A stretch of DNA of 64,000 bases from Steromphala cineraria. Its lineage: Eukaryota; Mollusca; Gastropoda; Trochida; Trochidae. Each line of letters starts with the position of its first letter. The first letter of the stretch is position 1. The translations under genes and the position numbers were made by a program. The stretch spans positions 1,766,593-1,830,592 of the forward strand of contig OU744727.1 of assembly GCA_916613615.1 (NCBI GenBank). The letters are read 5' to 3'. The notes under the pieces were generated by a model. That model was not told the DNA's origin. It made no database searches and saw only the letters and a list, made by a program, of their open reading frames with translations. Shown one piece after another: positions 34,206-48,600 of the stretch.

Positions 34206-36420
34206 ATGTTGTTTTCTTTTTACTACTTTGTTACGAACAGTTATAAAAGGTATTACAAAGGACATAGATGACAAAATTATATGTATTTTCATCACTGTGA
34301 AATTTACATGGACTTAAACATTGCAAGGCGAGTATAGAAGGTGAGAAACATACACTGAATGTGTCTTTAAATGGATCAAATGCTGGATTTAAAATTTTCA
34401 TATGGGCAACGAGAGTCTTAAAGATGTTACTTAAACTGAAGGAAGTCTATGTGCCTTCTTACCGATGTATAGAAACGATGTATAAGGCATAGTTTCTTTC
34501 AATTTGGTATAATCAGTGACAGAGGGAAGGCATAGTTAATTTCCATTTGGTGTTTAATCGGTCACTGAGGGAAGAACTTAATGGTAGTTTGTTAGGATTT
34601 GTTGCCGAAAGGACAGGATCTTGAATAACAGATAGATCAATACAAGTCTGCATGTTTTCATCACCAACAGAAGCTGTATTCAAAATCTCACTTTCTTATC
34701 CTAGGATCACAAATTAGCGTCAAATACTTGTCATAGGGTTATTGTACGCAAAAACATTATCGTCATCATTATTTGAAATTTAAATACGCACTTCCAATTG
34801 CATTCAGCTTCTACATTCAATCAGACTAACAGTACAACACCCTAGTTATTTGTATCACATAACGTAGCTGCAGTAGCTCCAACCATATCAACATATGAGT
34901 TTACTTCCGGGTTGGCTGAAGGCGAGAGATAGTGTATGTTAACACCCTACTTGCTTGGTCTATTCTGTCCCTGTACGATAAGTCCGTATATGATCGTCAT
35001 TTATCTTGAAGACACAATGTGACCGAGAGTCACATTGACAGGTGTGGTTGATGCTTATTCACACGTCCACATAGACAGGTCAAAGGTTATGATAAGTAAA
35101 TCAATGCGTTGCTGGGTGTACCAGGATGTACCCCTGTTGCTGTGATCACATTGTATCCGGGTGTCAAGGAGAAGTAGACCCTTTGAAGAAAGACCTTTCG
35201 ATGGAACACACAAAAGATCGGGAATCTGTTTAAAGCATTAAATTTCTATTTAGCAATATAAGTCTCTAAACTGTGACGGATCCAATTTGGTAAATTACAT
35301 GATTTAATCTATCTTTTTTCCGTATAGAATTGTCTTTCGGCTAAATCATCCAATCATCAAACCGGAATAGATAGAGGATAAAGCTTGATTACTTTGAATA
35401 CGTTATAATTTCAATATTTCTACACCTGTTACACTTACATTGATTATTAAAGGCGCCGTAGTACGTTCATAAACAAACTAGTCTTCAACTTTGCTCAATC
35501 TCACACATATAATCACAACGTATTTCTGCTGAAGGTAAGTTATCTTGTCAATCAATTAAATTATTACAGGGTTTCACGTACAAGTGAACATTGCACGTTG
35601 CCATTCAAGTGTGTTTACCGATACTATTCAAGTTAAGGAATTGGGAAAGGTGCAGCTTTGCGGAGCACGTTAAACATTAATGTGTGAAAACATACTTACG
35701 ATAAAACGATAAAAAAAACTTAAGGAAAGATCTGGTAAATTGGAAAACCCAAAATATATAGACTCTAAAAATAAATAAAATCTTGGTATGGTTTGGGACA
35801 TTAGGAAAATACCTTTTGTTACTCCATATTATACTTATTTTGCCAAGGAATATATCCATTCATGCAAAGAAATATTTCAAAATTACACAAATTTATTAAA
35901 GAATTGAAAGAATTTAAAGAATTGTTTCTGTTGATCATGAAAATACATAGCCACAAGCAATAATTGTTATGAATTTTTGTTTCTCACAAATGGTTACCCT
36001 CATTCCAAGTATTCAAAATATAAACGTAATGCACATATGGTGACACATTTACTAAACATTGTGTTTACCCATGTTAATATGCATATTTATCTCTGCTCAA
36101 TTGCTTGTATTCCTGCCTGTAATTGAAATGGGATCAAATAAAAGAAGATAAACAAAACTAAGCAAAAGTTTAATACTTTCTATGCTGACCTGCACATATT
36201 GAAAATATGTCACTTCTTACATGTGTCACCATACAGGTACGAATAAGTATGTTTAGGAATGCATTTCTATTTTCTATTGAACAATTTTCCTTTAATTTCT
36301 CCAAACCTTTTCGTAGTGTCCCTGCTGAGTACATAGATAAAGGTCTTGTGAGAATACTCGCAGTGTCAAGGTAAACAACAGGAAAATCCCTTCATAACCC
36401 ATATCCCTTTCTGAGCAAGT
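34206..36420. other. Upstream flank of gene copy 2
   Basis: AT-rich with no exon seen. It includes a partial direct repeat of about 75 bp at 34483-34575 (AAGGCATAGTT, AGGGAAG) and a short hairpin at 35015-35035 (AATGTGAC/GTCACATT). Confidence 0.5.
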
Positions 36421-36423
36421 GTC

Positions 36424-36431
36424 TATAAATA
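36424..36431 (+). promoter_or_regulatory. TATA box of gene copy 2
   Basis: TATAAATA lies about 150 bp upstream of the start codon in exon 1. Transcription would start near 36455, leaving a 5' UTR of about 125 nt. This is a position-based inference. Confidence 0.6.
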
Positions 36432-36581
36432 GCTGCTTCCTCAGATAAGCAGATATTGCGGTGTTTACTAACCAGCCGCATACGAACATACCTCATCTGT
36501 TCAGTTAGCACATTCAGTTTTTAACTCTGTGATTTAAAGTGTCATTGAATTTATAGCTTGATTTGATTTGAACCACACACC

Positions 36582-36627
36582 ATGGCGATCAAATATGGAC
36601 TTATCATACAGGGCCAAAAAAGAACAG
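36582..36627 (+). CDS. VWA5A-like copy 2, exon 1
   Basis: ATG in good context (CACACCATGG) begins MAIKYGLIIQGQKRT, ending in phase 1 at ACAG|GTAAGT, a perfect donor. The short YGLI... leader joined to VPL in exon 2 matches the N terminus of the family. Confidence 0.83.
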
Positions 36628-39600
36628 GTAAGTTGAAGTTTTTACATTTTGGATCTCGATCTAACCCGGAAGTAGTCTTGACTTTCTTAAAGTCGTGACG
36701 GATTAATAAACATCGACTTACATGTTTTTAAAATATAACGCCTTTATTTTGCCAATAATTCAAAGGCCCAGGATAATAATAAGACTTGTTGGGTTGATTA
36801 TTGGATTAGGAAGTTTAAGGGTTGAGACATAAAACCTGGTGCTGTTGTAAATAAAAATAATAGGCTTCTTTATCAAAGGGAAATAACTCTGCCCTCTTAA
36901 TTGATCATGTTCACTGTTTCATAGGGCATTTTTCTAGAAATAGAATGGAATTATATTATGTTTTTCCCTGTATTTGAAATATTTGTTTACCTATAAGTTA
37001 ATACAAGAATCCGTTTTTTTTCTTACATCTATAATTTGAAAGTTAGGCCGTTATCTCTTAAAAAAAAACCAGTCATTTTTAGATTTGAAAAAGGCAAAGT
37101 CGAAAAATATAGCTTTAGATGATTAAACCTAGTACATATTCCAATGACTTAATACTTTGCTATAATTGCCTTAAGTACTCTTTTATTCGTTTAAGCTTGT
37201 TACTGTGGATATAATCATTATGCGATGTCAAAATCTGATATTGAAATGATAATTAGAGCTGCTTGGGTCATTTCCTCCAGACCAATTTTCGACGAAAAGA
37301 TGCCAATTTTTTTTGCGACAAAGAGTGCCACCAAAACACTTGCAGCACAAAATTATATCCGTCATCGTATGTCACAGCAATAAAGATTTCATAACAGATT
37401 TTTGTCTTGTTAAAAAGACATTAACCGAATTTAGGGGGTCGTTTGTCTGAAGAAGATATTCGACCATAATAGCCTGTTATCGGCCCTGTTTTGACCATAT
37501 GCAATCGCCGTCAATGGTGCTTAAAACCCGAGGGTCAATATGTTAATATATAGGAGAGTCTGGTTTGGTGATACATCACAATTTCACCCAAAACTGTGAA
37601 ATGGATAACAGTTTTTCTTGGTATTGTTTACTGTCGATAAAATCAAAATTGACCTTTAAGTGTATTTGAAAGCTCAACAGATTCGTTATAGATGTGATAA
37701 TGAAAGTAACTAAATCCTACAAACAATACCTGCTTAATAAGTTATTTTGGGAGAATTTGGAAAAAAAGTCTGTACATCAACAACATCTACGAACGTTAAA
37801 TGCATCAGGTTATGGTCTGATGGGGGAAGTTTCCAAGCATTATGATGTGCATTCGCATACAGCACGCCGCATGTTCCAAAACTATGTCAACATCAAGGTC
37901 ATAGTCCCACACAAAGTCTCCAAGTACACGATCTAAACCCATTTGGAAGGTAGATTTTATTAACTTTATTGACATGCACGTCAACATTACATTGTATTTT
38001 AGACACAGACTCTCGTACTGTCGGAAGATCAGCAATGGAAATACAGATGTAATCATTAACACGTATAACTAAATAATAAAATCCTCTATCCCTCCCCAAG
38101 TCATTGTCAGATCTGGACAAAGTTGTGGCAAGGTCTGAAATAAGTAGTTATAAAAACATTAAACTGAGTGTAAAAAGTCAATGTCCTGAACTGTCTTCAA
38201 TTCACAGTAAAACATTCAAACCCTGGAGCAAAAGTAAAACAAACAATTTGGGGCTTTCACTGGGTAGACTGCCCTCCGGCCCGGGGATTATGCCGCCCCA
38301 ATCGAATGAACATAATTAGATAACCATTTTGGGTCCCTTTTAACATGGGTAGATCGTTTGGGGGTTGTAACCTTGGTGTCAGTAGCAGGAGGTGTCGGAG
38401 CATCCCTGTGCTGTGACTCAGACTGGGAGACAGGCTTTCTCATCACTGGATGAGCTTGAGGTGAGGGTGTTGGAGGTAGAGAAATGTCAGGTGGGGTACA
38501 TGGTCGGGATGACATCCACTGTTGAGGCACAGCGTATTGTTGGTCGACAGTAGGATTTGGCTTGATTGTAGATAAGCGTGCTGTATTTGGACAAGGGCGA
38601 GTCATAGAAGTGTTGACAGTACCATGGGTAGATCGTTGTGGCGTTGGCAGGTCGTCAATAATGGAATGTCTAGGAGCAGGTGTGAAGACGGGGATGTACT
38701 TCCTTAGGAACTTTCTGTTCCAAACTGTCACTCTACCTGAGCCATCGATCCGGACAACATACTGGTCAAATTGACGTACTTCAATCACACATCCAGTCTT
38801 GTCCCATTTCAGTGGGTGAGGGCCTCTCTGATTCTGAACTCTATAACAGGTGACAGTGCCTTTGTGTGCTGAGTGAGGCGTTCTGCCATCTTCATATGTC
38901 GGTTTCTTAGAGCCTCTTCTCTCAAAACGAGTGTTTCGCTCCATGTCTCATGGGGTTTGTAACGGCCAGGTAGGATTGGTATGAAATCCTTTGTTGCTCT
39001 GCCCAATACACACATGGCTGGTGATAGCTTTGTGTCCCTATCTGGAGTGTTCCTGTATTGAAGCATTGCAAGCTGGAAGGCGTCTGTGTCAAGTTCCCCA
39101 CGTGTTCCAGTGTTATCTGTGATCATGCGCTTTACTGTCTTCACACCTATTTCTGCTCCGCAGTTACTGTGAGGAAAGGCCACGGAGGATAAAAGATGAT
39201 GCACTGACCATGTTCGAAGGAACTCCCGTGTTAAAGAGGCAGTGAATTCAGGTCCACCATCAGAAGAGAGTTCATCAGGTATGCCAAAGGTAACAAACGT
39301 GCGACGCAGACAGTCTATGAGTCCCGATGCACCTCCAGAGGTCCTTTCAACTATGGGCCAGTTGGAGTATCTGTCGACAATCACGAGGTAGTTGACTCCT
39401 TTGAATTGGAAAAGTCAACACAAACACACTGGAACGGGTATGACTGGTATCCTAATGGAGTCTATGGGGCCGAGGGCTGTGACGGGGCCATCTGATTGCA
39501 GTGGGAGCAGTTTGTCCTGAGGCTTGTAACCGCCAGTGTTAGTCCCGGCCAGAAGATTGACGCTTCAGCTCTGGCCATCATGGATGAGACACCTTGGTGT

Positions 39601-42600
39601 GCAGAGAGAAGGGCAGTGAGTGCATCTTCTCGTAGTGCAGGTGTGATGACGATCCGATCCTTGTAAAGGATGACACCGGGAGTTCAAGGCGTGACTCAGG
39701 CATGCCAGCTTCTATTATGTCAACAAGTTTAGTCATGGTTGTGTCACTGGTGGTGGCTACTTTCACTTTGTTCCATGTGACTGGTTCAAGGGTGCTGATT
39801 GCGGAAGCCGCAGACTCCAGAGTGGCGCACTCGATACTGTTGTCGACGTCCTCGTCATATCTAATGGAGGTGAGGATACTGTGACAAACATCCAGAGGGG
39901 TTGAGGCATCAGGGGAGTCCATTGCAGCGATATCATCTGTTAATATTACCTTATCAGGAGTACCAATTGGATGGCGAGAAATTGCATCAGCAGCTCTGTG
40001 TTTGGCACCTGTGATATGGACCATTTGGAATTTATAGTGCAAGGTCTTTTCCTTTAGGTTTCTGAGACGGGCATTTGAGATGCATTCAAGAGAACGATCG
40101 CCAAATATTTTCAAGAGGGGTTTGTGGTCAACAGCAATGGTCAGGTCACTACATCCAAGCACAAAATATCTTGCTTTGTCCAGGGTGTCAACTACTGCTA
40201 GTGCTTCCCCTTCCACTGGTGCAAAGCGGGATTCCGCAGCATGGGTGAAGCGACTGCCTACCAGGGTAACCTTCCAGCCTTCACGACAGCAAAAGGGCTT
40301 TGTCTTGGGACATTGGCAGTGTTTTTGAAATAGCCAAAACCCAATTCCATTCTTTGACCAATCTGTAGCAAGGCAAGTAGGTTTATTTGCGTCGAAGATA
40401 CGCACACCGTCTTCAATTTCATTAACGATGATGGTTTTGGATTCTTGAAACAAACAGTCCAGATTGTTGTCCCAATGAAATGGTGTACCTGGCTTAAGGA
40501 GTTGACGAAATGGTTGCATCCTTTCAGCCATGCTGAATGCATATGACACTTGATTGACGAGTCCGAACCAAGAACGCATATCTGTGATGTTCTTTGGTGT
40601 AGGAAAGTTCATAATGGCTTGTAAGAACTTTGAGCAAGGGCGAACACAGTTTTGTGTAGTTTCAAAGCCTGCAAACTCGACCGTGTCTTGTGCAAATGTG
40701 AACTTGTCAGGATTTAAAGTGATACCATTTCTTCCACAGATCTCAAGCCAGTTGCATGCTTGGAAGAAGGCTTTCTCAATGTTGTCAGCCCATAAGAGTG
40801 TGTCATCAACACATTTTGTTTTGTTTGGCACATCAGATACAATCTCATCGAAACGCCTTGTGTATCCATCTCCAGATGCGATATATCCTTGTGGAGCAGT
40901 GCGGTATCGGTAACGACCCCAAGGCGTGATGAACGTGGTCAAGTGTTTTTCCTCCTCACGAATGGGGACACTGTGGTAACCATTCCATGCGTCAAAGACA
41001 GTTTTTTTCTTGTTCTGTGGCACTGATCTGGCTTGGTGGCAGGGAGATTGGGTGTGGTGTGTCTCTCGGACCGCATGGGCATTGACTTGTTGGGCATCTG
41101 GGTCAACCATCAGTTTCATGGGGGGTCCATTAATAAGGGGGGGGTTTGATGCTCACAGGTGTTGAAGGTGCTAGACTTGTACAGGTCGAGGAGGTATTGT
41201 TCAAGTCTACCACGGTTCTCTTCCTTCGCTGGGAATGGTAAGTTGTTAGGTGTCGGGGGAGGAAGTTCTCGCTTCGGGCAATCACATTTGACATCATTTA
41301 TTGCTGAGGTGATTATCGTTGATGGCGCTGTTGTGCACGACTTCTCCGATGGTAGGGAATTTCTCTTTGATCATCCCCAGTGAGATACATGCCTCACGAC
41401 TCAAGAAGAACTTGTCAGAGTTGTCTGTGATATATACAACTTGCCTTGTCTCAATTGTTTTTCCTGTTGGACTCCTGCCGGACAACCTTGCAATAAGGGC
41501 ACCAAGGATGTTGATGCCTCTCTGTTTGCAGCGCGCATCTTCAGACTAACTGGATGAGGCTGTTGGTCCAAGTTTATGAGCAAACTTTATGCCAGCGAGA
41601 CAGCTTTGGCAGCCAGTGTCAGCCATGACGGCAACAAAGGTGCTCTTGGGGATTGAGGAGATCATTGTACCTAGGCCAAGTCTGCTGTAATCGTCCGAAT
41701 GAACAGACATTGTTAGGTTGAGGAAGGGCTGGGGCTTGGAGACTTGCTTGGTCCAGGTATTGGCCATCTGATCGTATAAGTGGTGATCGAGGTAGAGTGA
41801 TTTCTTACCATCATGCCAGCCAATGTTGGTGACAGAACAGAGCATGTCGAAGACTGCACCTTCATCTTCTTCGTCAGGTTTTGAGGACTTCTCTGATCTA
41901 GGTTTCCCTTTGTTCTGGCACACTGTTTCGAAGTGGTTATAACGGTTGCAGGAAGAACATACTCGACCGAAAGCAGGGCAGTGCTTTTTCCTGGTTCTGT
42001 GGGATATGCCTTTTCCATGTCCCTTCTTTCCACAGTAGGAGCATGTCTCAGATGGATCCTGTTTTTTAGGGGCGTTGTTAGCCGCATTCCTGCTTCTCCT
42101 GTAGCTGCTGCTAACAGCTTCTGCTGATTGGGAGTCCAGGAGACGAGACGCTTAGCGTTTGCCAGATTCCTTTGCTTCGACAAACTGGAACACCTGTTCT
42201 AGAGTCATGTCCTGGTTCTTGTCTCCGAGGAGGTCCATGTGGATTTCAGGGTCATTAAGTCCACGGATTAACACGTCACGTAGGATTGTCTCTGTATGAT
42301 TCACCTCCTGAGTGCACAAAGGACAAGCAGTGAGGAATTTACATACGCCTGCCTGGCCTCTTATTCTTGCACCGAAGGAGCGAACCGTTTCATCTCGATC
42401 CTGAGTCATGCTGTGTAAGGTAACACTGGCTACCATGGTATTTTCCTCTCTGACAGCGAGAACTCTAATAGCCTTCAGGACGTCTTCCTCAGATTTGTCT
42501 GTAAGGGATCCACCGGCTGAACGTGTAAGATCTCTGCGCAGCGTTTCAGCATTCAAGGAGTTGCACTACTCTGTCTTTTCCTGTTACTTTTGTCGCCTCT

Positions 42601-45600
42601 ACATAGTCTGTCCACCTGGATGTGAAGTATGACCAATCCTCGCTTGTTCCAGCAGATGATATGCTTGGTCGTTTCACTTTCTCAACCTTCCCTGAGATGA
42701 CATGTCCTGTGGAGTGGACTGTTGCATGAGCTGTCAACAGGGCCGCTACCACCACAGAGTCGAGGTCGTCAGTTTCAAAGTCACAGGAAGGAATAGGACA
42801 TCCTACAATCGGCATCCTTGATCAATGATGTGTTAGTTTCTGTGTCCAATCTCCATCATAAATAAGTAGGCGATACTTTTTACAGATGCTTTATTCAGAC
42901 ATCACAAATGATGGAGATCTGCAATGGAAATACAGATGTAATCATTAACATGTATAACTAAATAATAAAATCCTCTAGTGTCAACAATCTTTATGTATCT
43001 TTATTGTGAATAGTTTCTCTTCTTAAGAGTATACGCCACTAATCGCCGAAATATCGCCCAAGCTGCGTAAACAATAACTCACTCACTCGTAAGATTACGT
43101 TCCAACAAAATAATCCCTTTCCATCAATAAATGTTGGTTTAGATTGCATACGTACAACATGAAAAGTGACGGACTCAATAAACAACCGTGCCGAACTCAA
43201 CTCACGGCCTCTTTCTACTCCATTCGACTATATACAGGTAGGATATGAGTGTCAGCAGAAAGATGACAAAATCAACAACATGTTATTCGAAGCGCTTTTC
43301 TTCCCACTTTCACTACACGGGGTTGCTATAAGTTTCGGTATTAAAATCAATATCAATACCATCTCATAACAAGCACAAATTCATATTATCATTCGATGCA
43401 TCTCTCTAGTTCCACTACATATATATATATATATTGTATACAGATAATACAAATTCAATACCATGTTATGACAAAATCTCTACCCAGTTCCATTGCACAG
43501 TTACTATATAGATACCAAATTCAATACCATGTTTTAACAAGGTCTCTCTACCCAGTTCCACTGCACGGGGTAGATGTGAGAGTCAGTATATAGATAACAA
43601 CACCTCTCTCTGTACCCAGTTCCACTGCACGGGGTGGATGTGAGAGTCAGTATATAGATAACAACCTCTCTCTCTACCCAGTTCCCATGCACGGGAATGA
43701 TGTGAGAGTCAGTATATAGATAACAACCTCTCTCTCTACCCAGTTCCCCTGCACGGGGTGGATGTGAGAGTCAGTATATAGATAACAACCTCTCTCTCTA
43801 CCCAGTTCCACTGCACGGGGTGGATGTGAGAGTCAGTATATAGATAACAACCTCTCTCTCTACCCAGTTCCACTGCACGGGATGGATGTGAGAGTCAGTA
43901 TATAGATAACAACCTCTCTCTCTACCCAGTTCCACTGCATGAGGTGGATGTGAGAGTCAGTTTATAGATACCAAATTCAATATCGTATTTTATAACAAAG
44001 TCTCTCTGTCCAGTTCCACTGCTTGGGGTGAATGTGAGAGTCAGCGTGCAGGGCTTCCTGGCCAATGTGGAGGCGAATCTCCAGTACATGAATGACTCGG
44101 ACACAGACACTATCGAGGTCGTCTACGTCTTCCCCATGGACGACAACAGCGCCGTCTACAAACTGGAGGCCAACATCGACGGCAGAAACATCACAGCAGA
44201 GGTCCAGGAGAAGCATCAGGTCGGAAATCTATCATTGTTACATCAATCTTTTGAGATTTTAACCACTTTGAAAGATTCAAGTTTTGGCCGTTAACAAATA
44301 ACATGACACAGTGCATCCAGGCATTTGATATTTTTCCATAGAAATTGGACAACATCCTTATAGCTAATTATTTCCAGCAAACGTGACTGTAATTCAATGA
44401 ACATGAATACTGGTTAAATAATATATTTTTAACCTTTTAGGATGTGTCCTCATATTGTCATTTGAATGGTGTCTGAAAGTTATTATTAGCATAACCATAT
44501 ATATGCATATAATCACAAAAATAGGCTTAATTCAAATCATTTTGAAATGGGTGACATTATGAACCATTCCTTTCTCTCTATGAAGGCTCGTGAGACATAC
44601 GATGAAGCTGTTAGAAGTGGACGATCTGCAGTCCTGATGGAGGAACACGACACTTCCGGTGATATCTTCAGATGCATGCTGGGTAATCTTCCTCCCAAAT
44701 CAAAGGCTGACATCAAGTTCTCTTTTGTAACGGAAATGAGTCTGGAAACTGACGGGTCTCTCAAGTTTGTGTTGCCAACAGTACTCAACCCAAGATATAA
44801 CCCCAGTCTTGAAGGTGAGTAATCTGTATGTCAGTAGTCCTCAACCCAAGATATAACCCCAGTCTTGAAGGTGCGTAATCTGTATGTCAGTAGTCCTCAA
44901 CTCATGATACAACCCCAGTCATGAAGGTGCGTAATCTGTATGTCAGTAGTCCTCAACCCAAGATACAACCCCAGTCTTGAAGGTGCGTTATCTGTATGTC
45001 AGTAGTCCTCAACCCGAGATACAATTCCAGTCTTGAAGGTGCGTAATCTGTTTGTCAGTTGTCCTCAACCCAAAATACAACCCAAGTCTTGAAGGTACAT
45101 AATCTGTTTGTCAGTAGTCCTCAACCCAAGATACAACCCCAGTCTTGAAGGTGCGTAATCTGTTTGTCAGTCATCCTCAACCCAAGATACAACCCCAGTC
45201 TTGAAGGTGCGTAAGTCTATATGTCAGCAGTCCTCAATATCAGATACATGTCATGAGTTGAAGAGTTCTTTCTGCCAGGTGTCTACAAACCAGATACAGT
45301 CCCAGCCTTGAAGGTGCCTCAATATCCGATAAAAGTTTTGAAGGTATTTTCAGCATTAGACCCGTAAAGCTGTACAACACAAATTTGAAGGTGTTTGATT
45401 TATGCATAAGTACCTTCAACAAATGTTACTTCTAAAACCTTGAGGTTTTCTCCTTTATTTATCAGGGGTTACGATTACCAATTAGGTGTAGAACGAATAA
45501 TTTGTGTCATTACATGACGAGTAATCAAGTCACCTCTTCATCTAAAACTTTCTTGAAATATGAATTTATTTCATTTATGAGTAGACGGTAAACCTATATT

Positions 45601-48600
45601 AAAGTACAAATGTTCAACCTACGATCGAGTTGAATGTCGATTTATTTTGTTCAGTTGGGTTTGACTAGAATTGCTATTGATTCTATTGGCGACACACAAA
45701 TTTAATTGATAGAATTTTAAAGAAATTCAGTCACATTTCGTGGTGATATTTTGTTCAGATTAAAAGTCTGTTTTCATCACAGATGGGGGATCCAAGGAGG
45801 ACACCAGTTTCTCTGCCATGAACCAATGTCATTACGACCTGACCTTCAAGGGTTCCGTGAGCTCTCAGCACGGAATTTCCCGAATCTGGTCGGACAGTGA
45901 CGAACTCAGGACAAATCATGTTGATGCAGCAGGGAATATCAATATAATGGAGGTTTGTATCCCCTAGCCTGTAGCACTGATATAACAGTTTACTTACTGG
46001 TGGTGACGTCACATCTTAAGTTAACATTAATGATGTTGTAGTGGATTGATAACGTGAATAAAAGTTAAACAATTAGGAATTCATTTGTTTATGAATTAAG
46101 ATAGTTAACATATTAGTACAATAAACAAACATTTTCTTCTAACCAACAATTATTACAACTGAATCCCACAATATGAGTCTTATACGACGATACTATGACC
46201 TTCGGCTATACCAACCATCTGGTGTACCAGGTGTAGATGGATTGAGACTGGTGAAATGGGATTTTCATTTTATAACAAGCTGTGCAGATTATATTATTCA
46301 CAGATACCTCCAAATGGTCTAACAAAAGTTCATTGACCTAATCTTCATTTAAGACAGAATATTTTAACACGGTTTTTACTTGATCATCCACCCAGCTTGT
46401 TGCATAGCAATAGGAGGCGTGCACAGCTCTAAATGGTGGTGCTGCTACTGGGTCATTATATTTTTCACACTTTAAAACAATACAAATGCTGCAAAGTAAA
46501 CTTGACGTTTCCTCGAAGTATCCAGCGTTAAACTATAGAGCAAACTAATAAGTCAAATTTTAGCTCCTTTTTAGAGGCATTTTAGAAGTTGGAATGACAA
46601 AAATGCTGAGGAATATATGGATGACAACTTCTTTGTTCATAATATGCGACGTTTCCCTATTGCTTGAGAACGACACAAGAATATGTGTCGAAACGTCGCA
46701 TACAATGAACATATGTTCCACAGCTTTATTGAAGTTTAGCTCTTAGATGCTTATGCACTGTTACGTATATAACGGTGTGATACAGATTTTGATAGCAAAA
46801 CAAAATTGCAATTTGAATTATTGATATACTATTGACCATGTATTGATAAAACCTAATTTGATTTGTTTCATAGAACTGTAAATGTGTTGACTTGTGTACG
46901 TACATGCATATCTATAATTTGTCTCAGAACTGATGAATATTTTTTACAGTTCCAACTAGATGGTCCCCCCAGACTCGATCATGATATCTCCTTAAATGTT
47001 CTGTATGATAATTGTCATAAACCACAGACAACACTGGAAAAGGGCGATCAAGGTGAAACACTGTCTTTATCAAATATACTATCTATTATCAATTCATATA
47101 TGTTCAACAAAGCAAATCCAAGGACAAGGACGGAGGTTTTATAGCTTCTAATGTTTACAACAGTTTTTGACCAGAAGCATTATTCCATTTTATAAAATTA
47201 TGAAAACAACACATCGACACTACAATTGTGTCAGGAAATTTGTCCCATCAACACTGGCGCTGAGGGAAACGGATCAATCATTACTCAAAATCTAGTTAAG
47301 AATAAGATAGACACTCAGGGACAAAAGAAACGATGCCATTTAAAATGTTTGATAAAGTTATCATTGATATTTGCGGCTGAAATATGGTAATATCACTAGT
47401 TAAAGAGCCAACTTACTTTTGTACTTCTAAGCTATATATGAAAGGTTGTATAAAAGTCTCCGGAGAAGGGCAATCAAGGTCAACTATCAACTATGTTCTT
47501 AAATTGACTATCGATTGGTGATGTGACCATACCTTTTTATAGGCCAAATAAAACTAGATTGATCGATGACCAAAGATCTTCATACACAATATGTTGACAA
47601 AAAAAAACCAGTTTGACAATGATTGTTTAGTCGCCGTTCTATAACAAAGATATTTATTTTAGTGCAATATTGATTACTGAATACATTCTGGATAGGCATC
47701 AAGTTTCTTTCAAGTAAAGATAAATGTCCTGGATATTTTCGTCATAACATTTGTCTCTAATTATTTGCTGGTTATTAAACTTGTTCTCAAGAAGAAACAC
47801 GACTAAAGAATTGAATAGCAACGATTGGTAATTATCTTGTAGTGTATTAGAGTAAATAAGGGATTTAAAATGATTTCACAGACAAAGAGGGTCTGATGAG
47901 AAAGGATCTGCTGATGTTGTCCTTCTATCCTGATCTAAGTTCCTCAACAACTTCCGGTTCTGCAGAGTTCATCTTCATCATCGACAGATCAGGTGAAATA
48001 CCACTTTTTATCAATATGTGTGTTCGTGAAAGAACAGAAAGATGGAATAACATCGATTGTCCTTAATTCTGAGAAAATACATAATATGACTTGTGTTTTC
48101 GTTTTGAACCACAGTGCATTGTGATGTCCTGAGTTTCTAAACCATGTTTTTTTGTATGTGCATTCCATATTTATTTCCACTAAAAGGAGAGTTCCAAGGG
48201 CGACAACTTGCCTGATAAACATAAAACTGCATACTGCAACTGCAAATATAATAAAAATAATTCACTCTCGAATAATATGTAATAATAAGAGGTAAGAATG
48301 ATACATTTCGACTGCAAACCTTAGAATATATACTAGTTTTAGTAACTGTTGTGAAGAAATTATTATTAAAACAGTAAACAGATCCATTTTCCAAGCTTAA
48401 ATGATTTTACGGTGTTCCCTCTAAAATTATTTGATACTCGACGGCAACTGGTAATCAGCTTTAAAATGTGATGTTTGACCCTATGAAGGTATACATTTAT
48501 CATAAACTTATATCTATTGTGGACGAATTGAAGAAATGAAATTCAAAAAAGTGTTATTTAACCTTCAAGTACTATTGTTTTCTATTCTACAATTTTTCTT

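Larger units (their letters stand above)
38027..42977 (-). mobile_element. Degenerate Ty3/Gypsy LTR retrotransposon, antisense in intron 1
   Basis: A 4.95-kb element reading right to left: Gag with zinc knuckles, protease, reverse transcriptase, RNase H, integrase. Ends are 62-bp direct repeats with two mismatches, taken as LTR relics. A purine tract (GGGGAGGGA) lies just inside the left repeat, where a polypurine tract belongs. It is dead: frameshift in Gag near 42550, nonsense codon near 42152, loss of the N-terminal part of reverse transcriptase near 41085, and frameshifts around 39400 and 38850. Domain order RT-RNaseH-integrase and the double-knuckle Gag place it in Ty3/Gypsy. Confidence 0.9.
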
